64,000 bases of DNA from Pelomonas sp. Root405 (GTDB lineage Bacteria > Pseudomonadota > Gammaproteobacteria > Burkholderiales > Burkholderiaceae_C). Below the pieces are notes generated by a model. The model worked only from the letters and a program-made list of their open reading frames with translations, was not told the DNA's origin and made no database searches. Location: assembly GCF_001425165.1 (NCBI RefSeq), contig NZ_LMDU01000011.1, positions 434,058-498,057 on the forward strand. The letters are read 5' to 3'. Shown in pieces: positions 15,310 through 23,503 of this stretch. Every line of letters starts with the position of its first letter. Position 1 is the first letter of the stretch. Both the position numbers and the translations under genes were made by a program.

Positions 15310-16421
15310 CGCCGCAGTGGGACGCCCTGCTGCGCTCGCTGCGCGACCCGGCCTGCATGGCCGGCCACTCCGAAGCGACCTGGGATCTGCTGCTGCGTCA
15401 GGCGCTATCGGCCGGCGTGCTGGCGCGGCTCGGTGCCCTGGCCCGGGCCGCCGGCATCGAGCCATCGCTGCCGCTGGCAGTGCGGCGGCAGATGCGGGCT
15501 CTGCTCGCCGTGTCGGAGGAGCAGCGCCGCGCCGTCCGGTGGGAGCTGGTCATGCTGTCTCGTGACCTGGGCGATTTGCCTGGACCGATCATGCTGCTCA
15601 AGGGCGCCGCGTATGTGGCCGGCGACCTGCCGCCAGCGCCGGGGCGGTTGTTTTCGGACATCGACATCCTCGTTCCCCACGAACAACTCGACCATGCCGA
15701 AGCGGCTCTGATGCTCGGCGGCTGGAACAGCGCGGCGGAGTCCGCCTACGACGAGCGCTACTACCGCCAATGGATGCACGAACTGCCGCCCCTGGTGCAC
15801 GTGCGCAGGCAGACGAACCTGGACCTGCATCACAACATCCTGCCGCTCACGGCCCGCATCAAGACGCAAAGCGCCCCGTTGCTGGCCGCCGCCTCCCGGG
15901 TCGCCGAGTTCCCGCGCTTCAGCTTGCCGGCGCCCGCCGACCAGGTTTTGCACAGTGCAACCCATCTGATGCACGAAGGCGACTGGCGCCATGGCTTGCG
16001 CGACATCGCCGACCTCGACAGCCTGCTGCGCCACCACGGCAGCATGCCCGGTTTCTGGAATGGCCTGCTCGCTCGGGCTGCCGAGTTGTCGCTGGGCCGG
16101 CCGCTTTTCTATGGTCTGGAGCTGTGTCAAACCTACCTGCACACGCCGGTGCCCGAGGAGGCGCTGCAGCGCTGCCCCGGCCGCCCAGGGCCCCTGGCGC
16201 GCGCCCTCATGCGCGCCTTGCTCAGGCGTGCCCTCACTGGCGCGCACCGCGGCTCAATGGCCCCTGGCACGCAGCTTGCCGAGTTTGCGCTCTATGTTCG
16301 CAGCCACTACTTGCGCATGCCATTGCACCTGCTGCTCCCCCACCTGATCGTCAAGGCCGTCAGCCGTCCTTCGCCCAATCAGGCCCGAAGTGAAGACGCC
16401 AATCCGGCACAGCAGCCCTGA
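15306..16421 (+). CDS. Nucleotidyltransferase family protein (NTP_transf_5-like)
   Basis: This 371-aa member of the Pol-beta-like nucleotidyltransferase superfamily shows LLKGAAYV (97-104) and the signature GRLFSDIDILV (113-123). The SDID pair supplies two of the metal-binding carboxylates. DLHHNI and HLMHEGDWRHGLRDIADLDSLL follow, as in PF14907-type proteins. It is the last gene of the overlapping PqqD-kinase-NTase set. Nucleotidyl transfer to a phosphorylated or unmodified target is possible; the real substrate is not known. PssA starts 13 bases downstream, so co-transcription with a lipid gene is possible. Confidence 0.85.
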   Translation: MTPQWDALLRSLRDPACMAGHSEATWDLLLRQALSAGVLARLGALARAAGIEPSLPLAVRRQMRALLAVSEEQRRAVRWELVMLSRDLGDLPGPIMLLKGAAYVAGDLPPAPGRLFSDIDILVPHEQLDHAEAALMLGGWNSAAESAYDERYYRQWMHELPPLVHVRRQTNLDLHHNILPLTARIKTQSAPLLAAASRVAEFPRFSLPAPADQVLHSATHLMHEGDWRHGLRDIADLDSLLRHHGSMPGFWNGLLARAAELSLGRPLFYGLELCQTYLHTPVPEEALQRCPGRPGPLARALMRALLRRALTGAHRGSMAPGTQLAEFALYVRSHYLRMPLHLLLPHLIVKAVSRPSPNQARSEDANPAQQP

Positions 16422-16433
16422 CGCCCAGCCGCC

Positions 16434-17051
16434 ATGGACAAGCCCAAGCCCTTTTCGATGATTCGCGAATTCCAGCTCGCGGACTGGTTCACCTTGGGCA
16501 ATGCCTGCGCCGGCATGGGGGCCCTGTTCGCGGTGATGAGTTTTTTGCAGAGCGGCGAACCGCGGCATCTGCAGTACGCCTGCGCGCTGATCCCGCTGGC
16601 GCTGATCTTCGACGTGCTCGACGGACGCGTCGCGCGCTGGCGTCAGAAGAGTTCGGCGCTCGGGCGCGAGCTGGACTCATTGGCCGATGTCATTTCCTTC
16701 GGCGTCGCGCCTGCCGCGATTGCCTACGGTTGCGGCATGCAGGGCCTGTATGACCGCATCGTGCTGGTGTTCTTCGTCGCCTGCGGCGTGAGCAGGCTGG
16801 CGCGCTACAACGTCACGGCCGAGAAGCTCAGCGCCGGCTCGGACAAGGTGGCCTACTTCGAAGGCACACCGATCCCGACGTCGATGGTGCTCGTCGCGGT
16901 ACTGTGGGTCGCTTCGGCTCAGGGCGCGATTGGCGATGCGCTGTGGGGCGGGGTGTGGTGGCTCGGCGGCTTCAGGCTGCACCCGCTGGTGCTGTTGTTC
17001 GCGGTGTCGGGCTCGCTGATGGTGAGCCGGATCCGGATTCCCAAGCTTTAA
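16434..17051 (+). CDS. pssA: CDP-diacylglycerol--serine O-phosphatidyltransferase
   Basis: This integral-membrane enzyme makes phosphatidylserine from CDP-diacylglycerol and serine, the first step to phosphatidylethanolamine. The 205-aa protein has the full CDP-alcohol phosphotransferase signature D-x2-DG-x2-AR-x8-G-x3-D-x3-D at residues 60-85 (DVLDGRVARW...GRELDSLAD). Several hydrophobic helices follow. SRLARYNVTAE and YFEGTPIPTS are typical of bacterial type II PssA. A neighbouring PgsA function cannot be fully excluded but these motifs favour PssA. Confidence 0.93.
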   Translation: MDKPKPFSMIREFQLADWFTLGNACAGMGALFAVMSFLQSGEPRHLQYACALIPLALIFDVLDGRVARWRQKSSALGRELDSLADVISFGVAPAAIAYGCGMQGLYDRIVLVFFVACGVSRLARYNVTAEKLSAGSDKVAYFEGTPIPTSMVLVAVLWVASAQGAIGDALWGGVWWLGGFRLHPLVLLFAVSGSLMVSRIRIPKL

Positions 17052-17269
17052 GCCGTCCGGCGCGAAAGCCAGCTCAACGGCGAATCCTGCGCGGAGCGCG
17101 CCGATTGCGATTCAAGAAAATCGCTGGGCGACTGGCTGCGATAGTCGCTGATGACACCGCCATCCAGGCAGGCTTCCAAGCCAAAGGCGGTGCCAAGATC
17201 GGCGGGGTCCGGCTCGCTGCGCGCAGCGACGTCTCGGCGGAAAAAACGCAGCGCTGGAACGAATCGCAT
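17048..17269 (-). CDS. Hypothetical protein, 73 aa
   Basis: No family is recognised. It is kept because the ATG at 17269 has a good Shine-Dalgarno (GAGAGG, 7 bases upstream), the codons look coding (many GNC and CNG codons), and the stop overlaps the convergent pssA end by only 4 bases. The N-terminus is basic and hydrophobic (MRFVPALRFFRRDVAAR), and the centre contains DYRSQSPSDFLESQS. It could be a small soluble protein. Confidence 0.45.
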   Translation of the reverse strand: MRFVPALRFFRRDVAARSEPDPADLGTAFGLEACLDGGVISDYRSQSPSDFLESQSARSAQDSPLSWLSRRTA

Positions 17270-17565
17270 GGCGGACCTCTCTGGCTTGACAAAACCGATA
17301 ACCGCATCGATTTCGTGAGCTCAGTGTGCGGGATTCATGTGACAGCCGAACCCCCCATCTGTGAGTAAATATTGCCTCTACTGGCACTAACGCACGCGCG
17401 CAACAGCTGTTTTACCCAGTGGCGATGGGCCCTGCAGGTCACCGCCCCCCGATTCGGAGGGGCGTTGCGGTTTTGCAATTCTTTTCCCCATCTCCCTAGA
17501 GCTCAGGATAGGTTCCGGGGGCCCCGCGCTTAAGCTGCGCCACCTCCAAGCCCCCCGGCTCCTGC

Positions 17566-17745
17566 ATGAGTTCAGAACTGTTGAAATGGGTCGCCAGCGG
17601 CCTGATTGCCGTCGTGTTGACCAGCACGTTGTGGATGGCCCATGCCATTCAGCCCGAGCAGGGCAGTCCAAGTCTGCTGCTGGCTCAGGTCGTGCCCGTG
17701 CCGGCTGCGGCAGCATCGGCGCCGGCGGCGACCGCGACGCGCTGA
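17566..17745 (+). CDS. Small single-span membrane protein, 59 aa
   Basis: The ATG at 17566 opens a 59-aa frame with one hydrophobic helix (WVASGLIAVVLTSTLWMAHA, residues 8-27) and an Ala/Pro-rich tail (VVPVPAAAASAPAATATR). The stop at 17745 abuts the end of the convergent regulator gene with no gap, as expected for a real coding pair. About 300 bases upstream (17270-17565) hold no gene. They contain only a GC hairpin-like CGCCCCCCGATTCGGAGGGG and AT-rich patches that may include its promoter. The function is unknown. Confidence 0.45.
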   Translation: MSSELLKWVASGLIAVVLTSTLWMAHAIQPEQGSPSLLLAQVVPVPAAAASAPAATATR

Positions 17746-18651
17746 TCATCTCAGCGCGTGGCTTGCTCCCTCGGCCAACGCCTGGCCGATGCGGTCGAGC
17801 AGGGCGTCCCGGCCCTGCAATTGCCATTGATGCCAATACAGCGCCACGTCGACGCTGATCTCCGGTTTCAACACCGCCAGCTGGCCGGTCTGGATGAAGG
17901 GGCGGATCTGGATTTCAGGCGCCACGCCGACGCCCCAGCCCATGACGGCGGCCCGCACATAGGCCTCGCTGGACGGCACGAAGCGTTCCCTCAGGCGCGG
18001 CGCGCGCACGCCAAACGCCTGCGACACCCATTGCGTCTGCGTGTCGTCCTTGCGGTTGAAGACGAGAAACGGCGTGTCGGCAAAATTCCCCGCATGCAAG
18101 CCCTCCGGTAGCTGCTCGGCGAGGAAGTCCGGGCTTGCCACCGCCACATAGCGCATGACGCCGAGCGGCTGCACGCGGCAACCTTGCAGTGCTTCGGCCA
18201 CCGTCGACACGCAACCCAGCACGGCGCCCTGCCTCAGGCCGTCGTGGGTGAAATCCTGGTCGTCGACGACGAGTTCCAGCCCATAGCCCTCGCGCAAGCC
18301 ACGCTGCACCAGGTCATCCAGCGCGCCCAGCACCCAGGTGGCCAGACTATCGGCGTTGACGGCGATGGCCAGGCGCGACTGGGGCGCGACGCGCTCGCCG
18401 AGTTCCCTCGCCACGTCGACGCGCAAGGCTTGCAGCTGGCGCGCAAAGCGCAGCAGCACCTTGCCGGCCTCCGTCAGGCGCAGCGGCCGGGATCTCACAA
18501 CCAGCGGTTGGCCGACCTGCGCTTCCAGCGTGCGCAGCCGTTGCGACACGGCGCTCTGCGTGATGGACAAGCGTTGGGCGGCGCGCTCGAAACCCTGTTC
18601 GTCGGCCAGCGCGGCCAGGCAGTCAAGCGCAGCAGGGTCAAACTGATTCAT
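17746..18651 (-). CDS. argP: LysR family regulator, ArgP/IciA type
   Basis: This is a 301-aa LysR-type regulator. The N-terminal HTH reads CLAALADEQGFERAAQRLSITQSAVSQRL, and the body matches ArgP (VNADSLATWVLGALDDLV, VVDDQDFTHDGLRQGAVLGCVST, FLVFNRKDDTQTQWV). The start at 18651 removes a spurious upstream extension. ArgP senses lysine and arginine and activates the divergent exporter gene; here it faces a LysE/ArgO-type exporter across 73 bases, the classic arrangement. Confidence 0.93.
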   Translation of the reverse strand: MNQFDPAALDCLAALADEQGFERAAQRLSITQSAVSQRLRTLEAQVGQPLVVRSRPLRLTEAGKVLLRFARQLQALRVDVARELGERVAPQSRLAIAVNADSLATWVLGALDDLVQRGLREGYGLELVVDDQDFTHDGLRQGAVLGCVSTVAEALQGCRVQPLGVMRYVAVASPDFLAEQLPEGLHAGNFADTPFLVFNRKDDTQTQWVSQAFGVRAPRLRERFVPSSEAYVRAAVMGWGVGVAPEIQIRPFIQTGQLAVLKPEISVDVALYWHQWQLQGRDALLDRIGQALAEGASHALR

Positions 18652-18724
18652 AAGCCACGCTAATGTACGGCGATGAATATGAATGACCCTTCTGAAATCA
18701 CTGGGGGCTGCGGAGAATCCGCCG

Positions 18725-19351
18725 ATGCTTGATGCCGCGACCGCCCCCACCGTCTTCGCCCAGGGCTGGGTCATGGGCGCCGGCCTTATCCTGGCCATCG
18801 GCGCGCAGAACGCCCTGGTGCTCCGACAAGGCCTGCGGCGGCAACATGTGGGCGTCGTCGTCGCGGTCTGCACGCTGTCGGATTGGCTGCTGATCGCGCT
18901 GGGCGTCTTTGGTCTGGGCGCGCTCATCCAGGGCCAGCCACTTCTGCTCGAAGTCTTCCGCTTTGGCGGTGCCGCCTTCCTGCTGGGCTACGCCGTGCTC
19001 GCCGCGCGGCGCGCATGGCGGCCTGCAAAAGGCCTTGAAGCCGCCGGCAGCACGTCGAGCCTGGGCGCGACCGTTTCGGCCGCCCTGGCCTTCACCTACC
19101 TCAATCCGCATGTCTATCTCGACACCGTCGTGCTGCTGGGCGGCCTCGGCGCGCGCCAGCCGCCCGAACTGCGCCTGGCGTTTGCGGCGGGCGCCTGCCT
19201 TGCGTCGGCGATGTGGTTCGGCCTGCTCGGCTTTGGCGCCGCGGCCGCCGCACCCAGGCTACGCAGCCCCCACACCTGGCGAGTCGTCGATGCCCTCGTC
19301 GCTGTGCTGATGGCCGGCCTGGGGTTACAACTCCTCCTACAACCCCTCTAA
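18725..19351 (+). CDS. LysE/ArgO-type basic amino acid exporter
   Basis: This 208-aa membrane protein of the LysE superfamily has MGAGLILAIGAQNALVLRQGLRR at the first helix, which is the diagnostic LysE/ArgO signature, and TYLNPHVYLDTVVLLG in the middle. Further helices fill the rest. The ATG at 18725 was chosen because it begins just before the first helix with GGAG upstream. It is divergent from ArgP, which should control it, and is followed after 13 bases by dadA. Whether arginine, lysine or both are exported cannot be decided from sequence. Confidence 0.92.
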   Translation: MLDAATAPTVFAQGWVMGAGLILAIGAQNALVLRQGLRRQHVGVVVAVCTLSDWLLIALGVFGLGALIQGQPLLLEVFRFGGAAFLLGYAVLAARRAWRPAKGLEAAGSTSSLGATVSAALAFTYLNPHVYLDTVVLLGGLGARQPPELRLAFAAGACLASAMWFGLLGFGAAAAAPRLRSPHTWRVVDALVAVLMAGLGLQLLLQPL

Positions 19352-19364
19352 GAACAGGACCGAC

Positions 19365-20639
19365 ATGAAAATCGTCGTTCTCGGCGCCGGCATCATCGGC
19401 ATCGCCACCGCTTGGTATCTGCTCGACGAGGGGCATGAGGTCATCGTCGTCGACCGTCAGCCCGATGCGGCACTCGAGACCAGCTTCGCCAACGGCGCGC
19501 AGATCTCGGTCAGCTTCTGCGAGCCCTGGGCCAATGCGGGTGCGCCCTTCAAGGTGGCCAAGTGGCTGCTGCGCGACGACTCGCCGCTGCTGTTCCGCCC
19601 GCGCCTGGACCCCAACCAGTGGCGATGGGGGCTGGCCTTCCTGATGCAGTGCACGAACGCCGCGTTCGAGCGCAATGTCGAGGAACTGGTGCAACTCGGG
19701 CGCTATTCGCATGCCTCGCTGAAGGAGCTGGTCGCCAGCACCGGCATCGAGTACGACCGGCTGGAGCGCGGCATCCTGCATTTCTTCTCCAGCCAGGCCG
19801 ACTTCGACAACGGCGCGGCCGGGGCCGAGATCATGCGCAGCCACGGCGTGGACCGTCGCGTGCTGAACCGTGAGGAGGTGCTCAAGGTCGAGCCCGCGCT
19901 GGCCAGCTTCGGCCCGCGGGTGTTTGGCGGCACGTTCACGCCCAGCGACGAAAGCGGCGATGCCCGCGTCTTCACGCAAAAGCTTGCACAGCGCTGCGCC
20001 GAGCGCGGCGCGGAGTTCCTGTACGAGCACGACATCCTCGCCCTGCAGCGCGCGGGCGATGGCGTCGAGGCCGTGCACATCGCCCACACGCGCAGCGGTG
20101 AGCGCAAGACCTTGAAGGCCGACGCCTTCGTGGCCGCCATGGGCTCCTACACGCCCGAGCTGCTGCGCCCGCTCGGCGAGCACCTCAACATCTACCCCGC
20201 CAAGGGCTACTCGGCCACGCTGCGCCTGAAAAAGCCCGAAGCGGCCAGCGTCGTCAGCCTGCTGGACGACACCCGCAAGATCGCCATCTCGCGCCTGGGC
20301 GACCACATCCGCATCGCCGGCACGGCCGAGCTGTCGGGCTTCGACCTCAACCTCGACTCGCCCACGGCCCGCGTGCGCTGCGCCGCGCTGGTGCGACGCT
20401 ATGAGGAGATCTTCCCTGGCGTGGCCGACACGACCGAGCCCAACTACTGGGCCGGCCTGCGCCCGAGCACACCGACCAACATCCCCTACATCGGCCGCAG
20501 CCGAAAGGCACGCAACCTCTGGCTCAACGCCGGCCACGGTACGCTGGGCTGGACCCATGGCGCGGGCTCGGGCCGCGCCATCGCCGAGCTGATCGCCGGC
20601 CGCCGGCCCGCGATGCAGTTCGGCTTCTACAACGCCTAA
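19365..20639 (+). CDS. dadA: D-amino acid dehydrogenase
   Basis: This FAD enzyme oxidises D-amino acids, mainly D-alanine, to 2-oxo acids and passes electrons to the respiratory chain at the inner membrane. The 424-aa protein begins with the dinucleotide-binding motif VVLGAGIIGIATAWYL. It has the DadA-type ETSFANGAQISVSFCEPWAN and ends in NAGHGTLGWTHGAGSGRAIAEL, which contacts FAD. It follows the exporter gene by 13 bases, so it may be in the ArgP-controlled unit. Its 3' end overlaps prsT by 4 bases. Confidence 0.95.
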   Translation: MKIVVLGAGIIGIATAWYLLDEGHEVIVVDRQPDAALETSFANGAQISVSFCEPWANAGAPFKVAKWLLRDDSPLLFRPRLDPNQWRWGLAFLMQCTNAAFERNVEELVQLGRYSHASLKELVASTGIEYDRLERGILHFFSSQADFDNGAAGAEIMRSHGVDRRVLNREEVLKVEPALASFGPRVFGGTFTPSDESGDARVFTQKLAQRCAERGAEFLYEHDILALQRAGDGVEAVHIAHTRSGERKTLKADAFVAAMGSYTPELLRPLGEHLNIYPAKGYSATLRLKKPEAASVVSLLDDTRKIAISRLGDHIRIAGTAELSGFDLNLDSPTARVRCAALVRRYEEIFPGVADTTEPNYWAGLRPSTPTNIPYIGRSRKARNLWLNAGHGTLGWTHGAGSGRAIAELIAGRRPAMQFGFYNA

Positions 20640-23422
20640 AGCGTTTTCAGCAGCGCCTCGACCTGCTTTTGCTGGGGCAACTTCGCGCCCAGCTTGGCCA
20701 GGCTCTCAAGCTCGGCCTTGGCGGCCTGCTTGTCGCCCGAGTCGATGAGGATCTGGGCAAGGTTCAACCGATACCCCGGCTGATCGGGTTGCTCGCCGAC
20801 GAGCTGGCGCTGCAAGCTGATCGCCTTGCTGAAGTCTTTTTCCTCAGCCAGGACGGTGGCGTAGGTATCGCGCAGCTGCCCAAATTCGGGGTTGAGCTTG
20901 AGGCCGCGCTCGGCCAGCTCGCGCGCACCCGGCTTGCCGGTCTTGCTGCGCAGCCATGCCACGTTGTTGATGACCGGCACCGTGTCGGGGTTGCGCTTGA
21001 GCAGGGCCTCATAGCGGCTCAGGGCGGCGTCGAGTTCGCCGCGGCTCAGCATGATGTCCGCCGTGGCGCTTGCAAAGCCGATGTCCTGCGGGTGGGCCGC
21101 CAGCCACTGGGTCTCGAAGGCCAGGGCTTCATCGCGCTTCTTCGCGGCCATCAGCACGGCGAAAAGACGCGGTGCGGCGTCGGCCGGCTCGCGCAGCGCG
21201 GCCGCCTTGCGCAGCGCGGCGATGGCCTGCTCATAACGCTGCCGGCTGGCCTCCACATCGGCCTCGGCGATCAGCGGGTAGGCCTCCTGCGGGTACTTCT
21301 TCTGGCGCTCACGCAGCGCAGCCAGCGCCTCGTCGACGCGGCCTTGGCGGATGGCGAGCTGGATCTGCAGGCGCTGAGCCATGACCGAGCCCGGCTCCGC
21401 CTCCAGGGCGCGCTTGATCTCGCGCTCCGCGCCGGCAAAGTCCTGGTCCATGGCACGCAATTGAGCCTGGCCCAGCCAGCCCTGGGCGCGCGTCGGCGCC
21501 AACACGGTCAGGCGCGCATAGGTCTTGGCAGACTGCGCCTTGTCGCCCGCCGCGAGCTGGATGCGCGCCAGGCGCTCCAGCAGGTCGGCATTGGTGGGCA
21601 TGGCGGTCGACGCCTCCTGGGCAGCCTGCGCCGCCTTGGCCGTGTTGCCAATGCGCTGCAGGTGGTCGATCAAGGCCAGGCGCAGGCCGGCCTCGGTGGG
21701 CTCCTCGCGAACGCCGGCGTCCAGCACCTCGGTGATGCGCTCGGCGGGCGCGCGCGTCTGCGTCAGCAGCTCGGCCAGCGCCACGCGGGCCTGCGGCGAC
21801 CGCGGCTGGCTCGTGACAAAGGCTTCGAGGCGCTTGACCGCGGCATCGGTGCGACCAGCCTGGCTGTCCAGGGCGACCAGGCCGAGCACGGCCGGCAGGT
21901 AGCTCGCATCGGCTTTCAGCGCCGCCTCAAATGACCCCTGCGCAGCCGCCAGGTCCTTGCGAACCAGGTGGATGCGGCCCCGCAGGCCTTCCGGCACCGG
22001 GCTGCCCGCCATCTTGGGTGCGAGCTTGTCGATCGCCACCAGGGCGGCGGGCAGCTCGTTGCGGCGCATCAGCGCGTTGATCAGCATCAGGTCGTAGTTG
22101 CTGCCGCTGTCCTTGGCGGCGATGTCGCGCAACTGGGCGAGTGCCGCGTCCGCCTTGGCACGGCTGGCGCCGCCCGGCGCCGCGCTGTCGCGCACGATGG
22201 CCGACAGCGCCAGCGCCGCGCCCGTCTTGGCATCGTCGGGGCGCAGCTTGGACGCAGCGCCGAAGGCCTGGTCGGCCGCTTCGAAGTTGCCCTGCATGAG
22301 GTGGGCCTTGCCGGCCAGCAACAGCGTCTCGGCATCGGCCTTGGCGGCCTCCAGCACCGGGCGCAGCGTCTCCAGCGTCTTGGCCGGTGCACGCCGCTGC
22401 AGCTGCAGGCCGGCGAACTGGCGGCGCAGCGCCAGGTCATCGGGCGCCAGCTTGAGCGCCTGGTTGAGCAGGTTCTCCGAGTCCGCCAGCTCGCCAAGCT
22501 GCTGGTGCGCGCCCGAGGCCAGCCGCAGCAGCGGCAGGAAGTTGGGCATCATCTTCAAAAGCGGCAGCGACAGATCACGCGCCTTGGTCGCGTCGCCCTG
22601 GGCCAATGCCAGTTGCGCTTGCAGGAAGCGGCCCTGCGGCCTCTTGGCCAGCGCGGGCGGCATTTCCTCGACCAGCTTGGCCGCGACCTCGGTCTGCTGG
22701 CGACCAAAGGCCATGCGCACGAGGAGTGATCGCGCGTCGTAGGAAGCTGGGTCTTGGGCCAGCACGTCCCGCAGCAGCGGCTCGGCCTCGTCGAGCTTGC
22801 CGCGTGACAGCAGCACCTCGGCCTTGAGCTGCAGCGCCTTGACGGCCTTGGGGTTCTTCAGCAGCAGCTCGTCCAGCGCCGCCAGGGCCTCATCGGCGAA
22901 GCCGCCTGCCAGCTTGGTACGCGCACTGACGACGACGGCGTCTTCCGATTCCGGCGCCAGTTGCAGCGCACGCACGGCGGCGGCCTTGGCCTCGGTGATA
23001 TTGCCTTGCGCCAGGAAGGCGACGGCCAGATGCTGCTGCAGCGTCGACATGGCCGCCGGCTCGGCCAGGCTCTGGTCGGCGAATTCGCTGATGAGCTTGC
23101 GCGACTGGCCCGAGTACAGCAGCGTCTGGGCCAGCAGCGGCGCCAGCTCGTCGCGCGGTGCGCCCAGCTCCCAGGCCCGGCGCAGTTCGATCTCGGCACC
23201 GGCCAGGTCGCCGGCTTCCAGCAGCGCCTTGCCCAGCAGGTGTCGACCCTTGGCGTTCTCGGGGTTCTGCTGCAACAGGTTCTTCAGCTCGATGACGGCG
23301 CCGCCGGCGTCCTTTTCCTCGATGCGCTTTTGCGCGGCGGCGAGCAGGTCCTGCTCGGAGCGTTGGCTGCAGGCTGCCAGAACGGCGAGCATGATCAGGG
23401 CGAGGGCGCGGCGCGATTTCAT
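20636..23422 (-). CDS. prsT: PEP-CTERM/XrtA system TPR-repeat lipoprotein PrsT
   Basis: This 928-aa lipoprotein (ALALIMLAVLAACSQR, lipobox LAAC) is made almost wholly of tetratricopeptide repeats. The first reads DAGGAVIELKNLLQQNPENAKGRHLLGKALLEAGD without a break in pattern, and the last is near AVLAEEKDFSKAIS. Length, lipobox and repeat style match PrsT of the exosortase/PEP-CTERM exopolysaccharide system. A strong AAGGAGA Shine-Dalgarno precedes the ATG. No exosortase, PEP-CTERM protein or polysaccharide gene is in the window, so it is away from the usual locus. Its role in polysaccharide export or sorting is inferred from the family. Confidence 0.85.
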   Translation of the reverse strand: MKSRRALALIMLAVLAACSQRSEQDLLAAAQKRIEEKDAGGAVIELKNLLQQNPENAKGRHLLGKALLEAGDLAGAEIELRRAWELGAPRDELAPLLAQTLLYSGQSRKLISEFADQSLAEPAAMSTLQQHLAVAFLAQGNITEAKAAAVRALQLAPESEDAVVVSARTKLAGGFADEALAALDELLLKNPKAVKALQLKAEVLLSRGKLDEAEPLLRDVLAQDPASYDARSLLVRMAFGRQQTEVAAKLVEEMPPALAKRPQGRFLQAQLALAQGDATKARDLSLPLLKMMPNFLPLLRLASGAHQQLGELADSENLLNQALKLAPDDLALRRQFAGLQLQRRAPAKTLETLRPVLEAAKADAETLLLAGKAHLMQGNFEAADQAFGAASKLRPDDAKTGAALALSAIVRDSAAPGGASRAKADAALAQLRDIAAKDSGSNYDLMLINALMRRNELPAALVAIDKLAPKMAGSPVPEGLRGRIHLVRKDLAAAQGSFEAALKADASYLPAVLGLVALDSQAGRTDAAVKRLEAFVTSQPRSPQARVALAELLTQTRAPAERITEVLDAGVREEPTEAGLRLALIDHLQRIGNTAKAAQAAQEASTAMPTNADLLERLARIQLAAGDKAQSAKTYARLTVLAPTRAQGWLGQAQLRAMDQDFAGAEREIKRALEAEPGSVMAQRLQIQLAIRQGRVDEALAALRERQKKYPQEAYPLIAEADVEASRQRYEQAIAALRKAAALREPADAAPRLFAVLMAAKKRDEALAFETQWLAAHPQDIGFASATADIMLSRGELDAALSRYEALLKRNPDTVPVINNVAWLRSKTGKPGARELAERGLKLNPEFGQLRDTYATVLAEEKDFSKAISLQRQLVGEQPDQPGYRLNLAQILIDSGDKQAAKAELESLAKLGAKLPQQKQVEALLKTL

Positions 23423-23503
23423 GGGGTCTCCTTGTCGGCGCGGATTGTGTTCCTAGAATCCGCGCCCCTTCTCCGGACTCCCCCCAGGCTCGGGGCCGCC
23501 GAG

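Noticed and set aside
19101-20558. 485-codon minus-strand frame under dadA
   Set aside because: It is antisense to a textbook DadA sequence and has no motif of its own.
22961-23503. N-terminal extension of the Hsp70-like protein upstream of 23504
   Set aside because: It overlaps prsT on the other strand and is not Hsp70-like. The family N-terminus (AIDFGTSNS) begins just after 23504.
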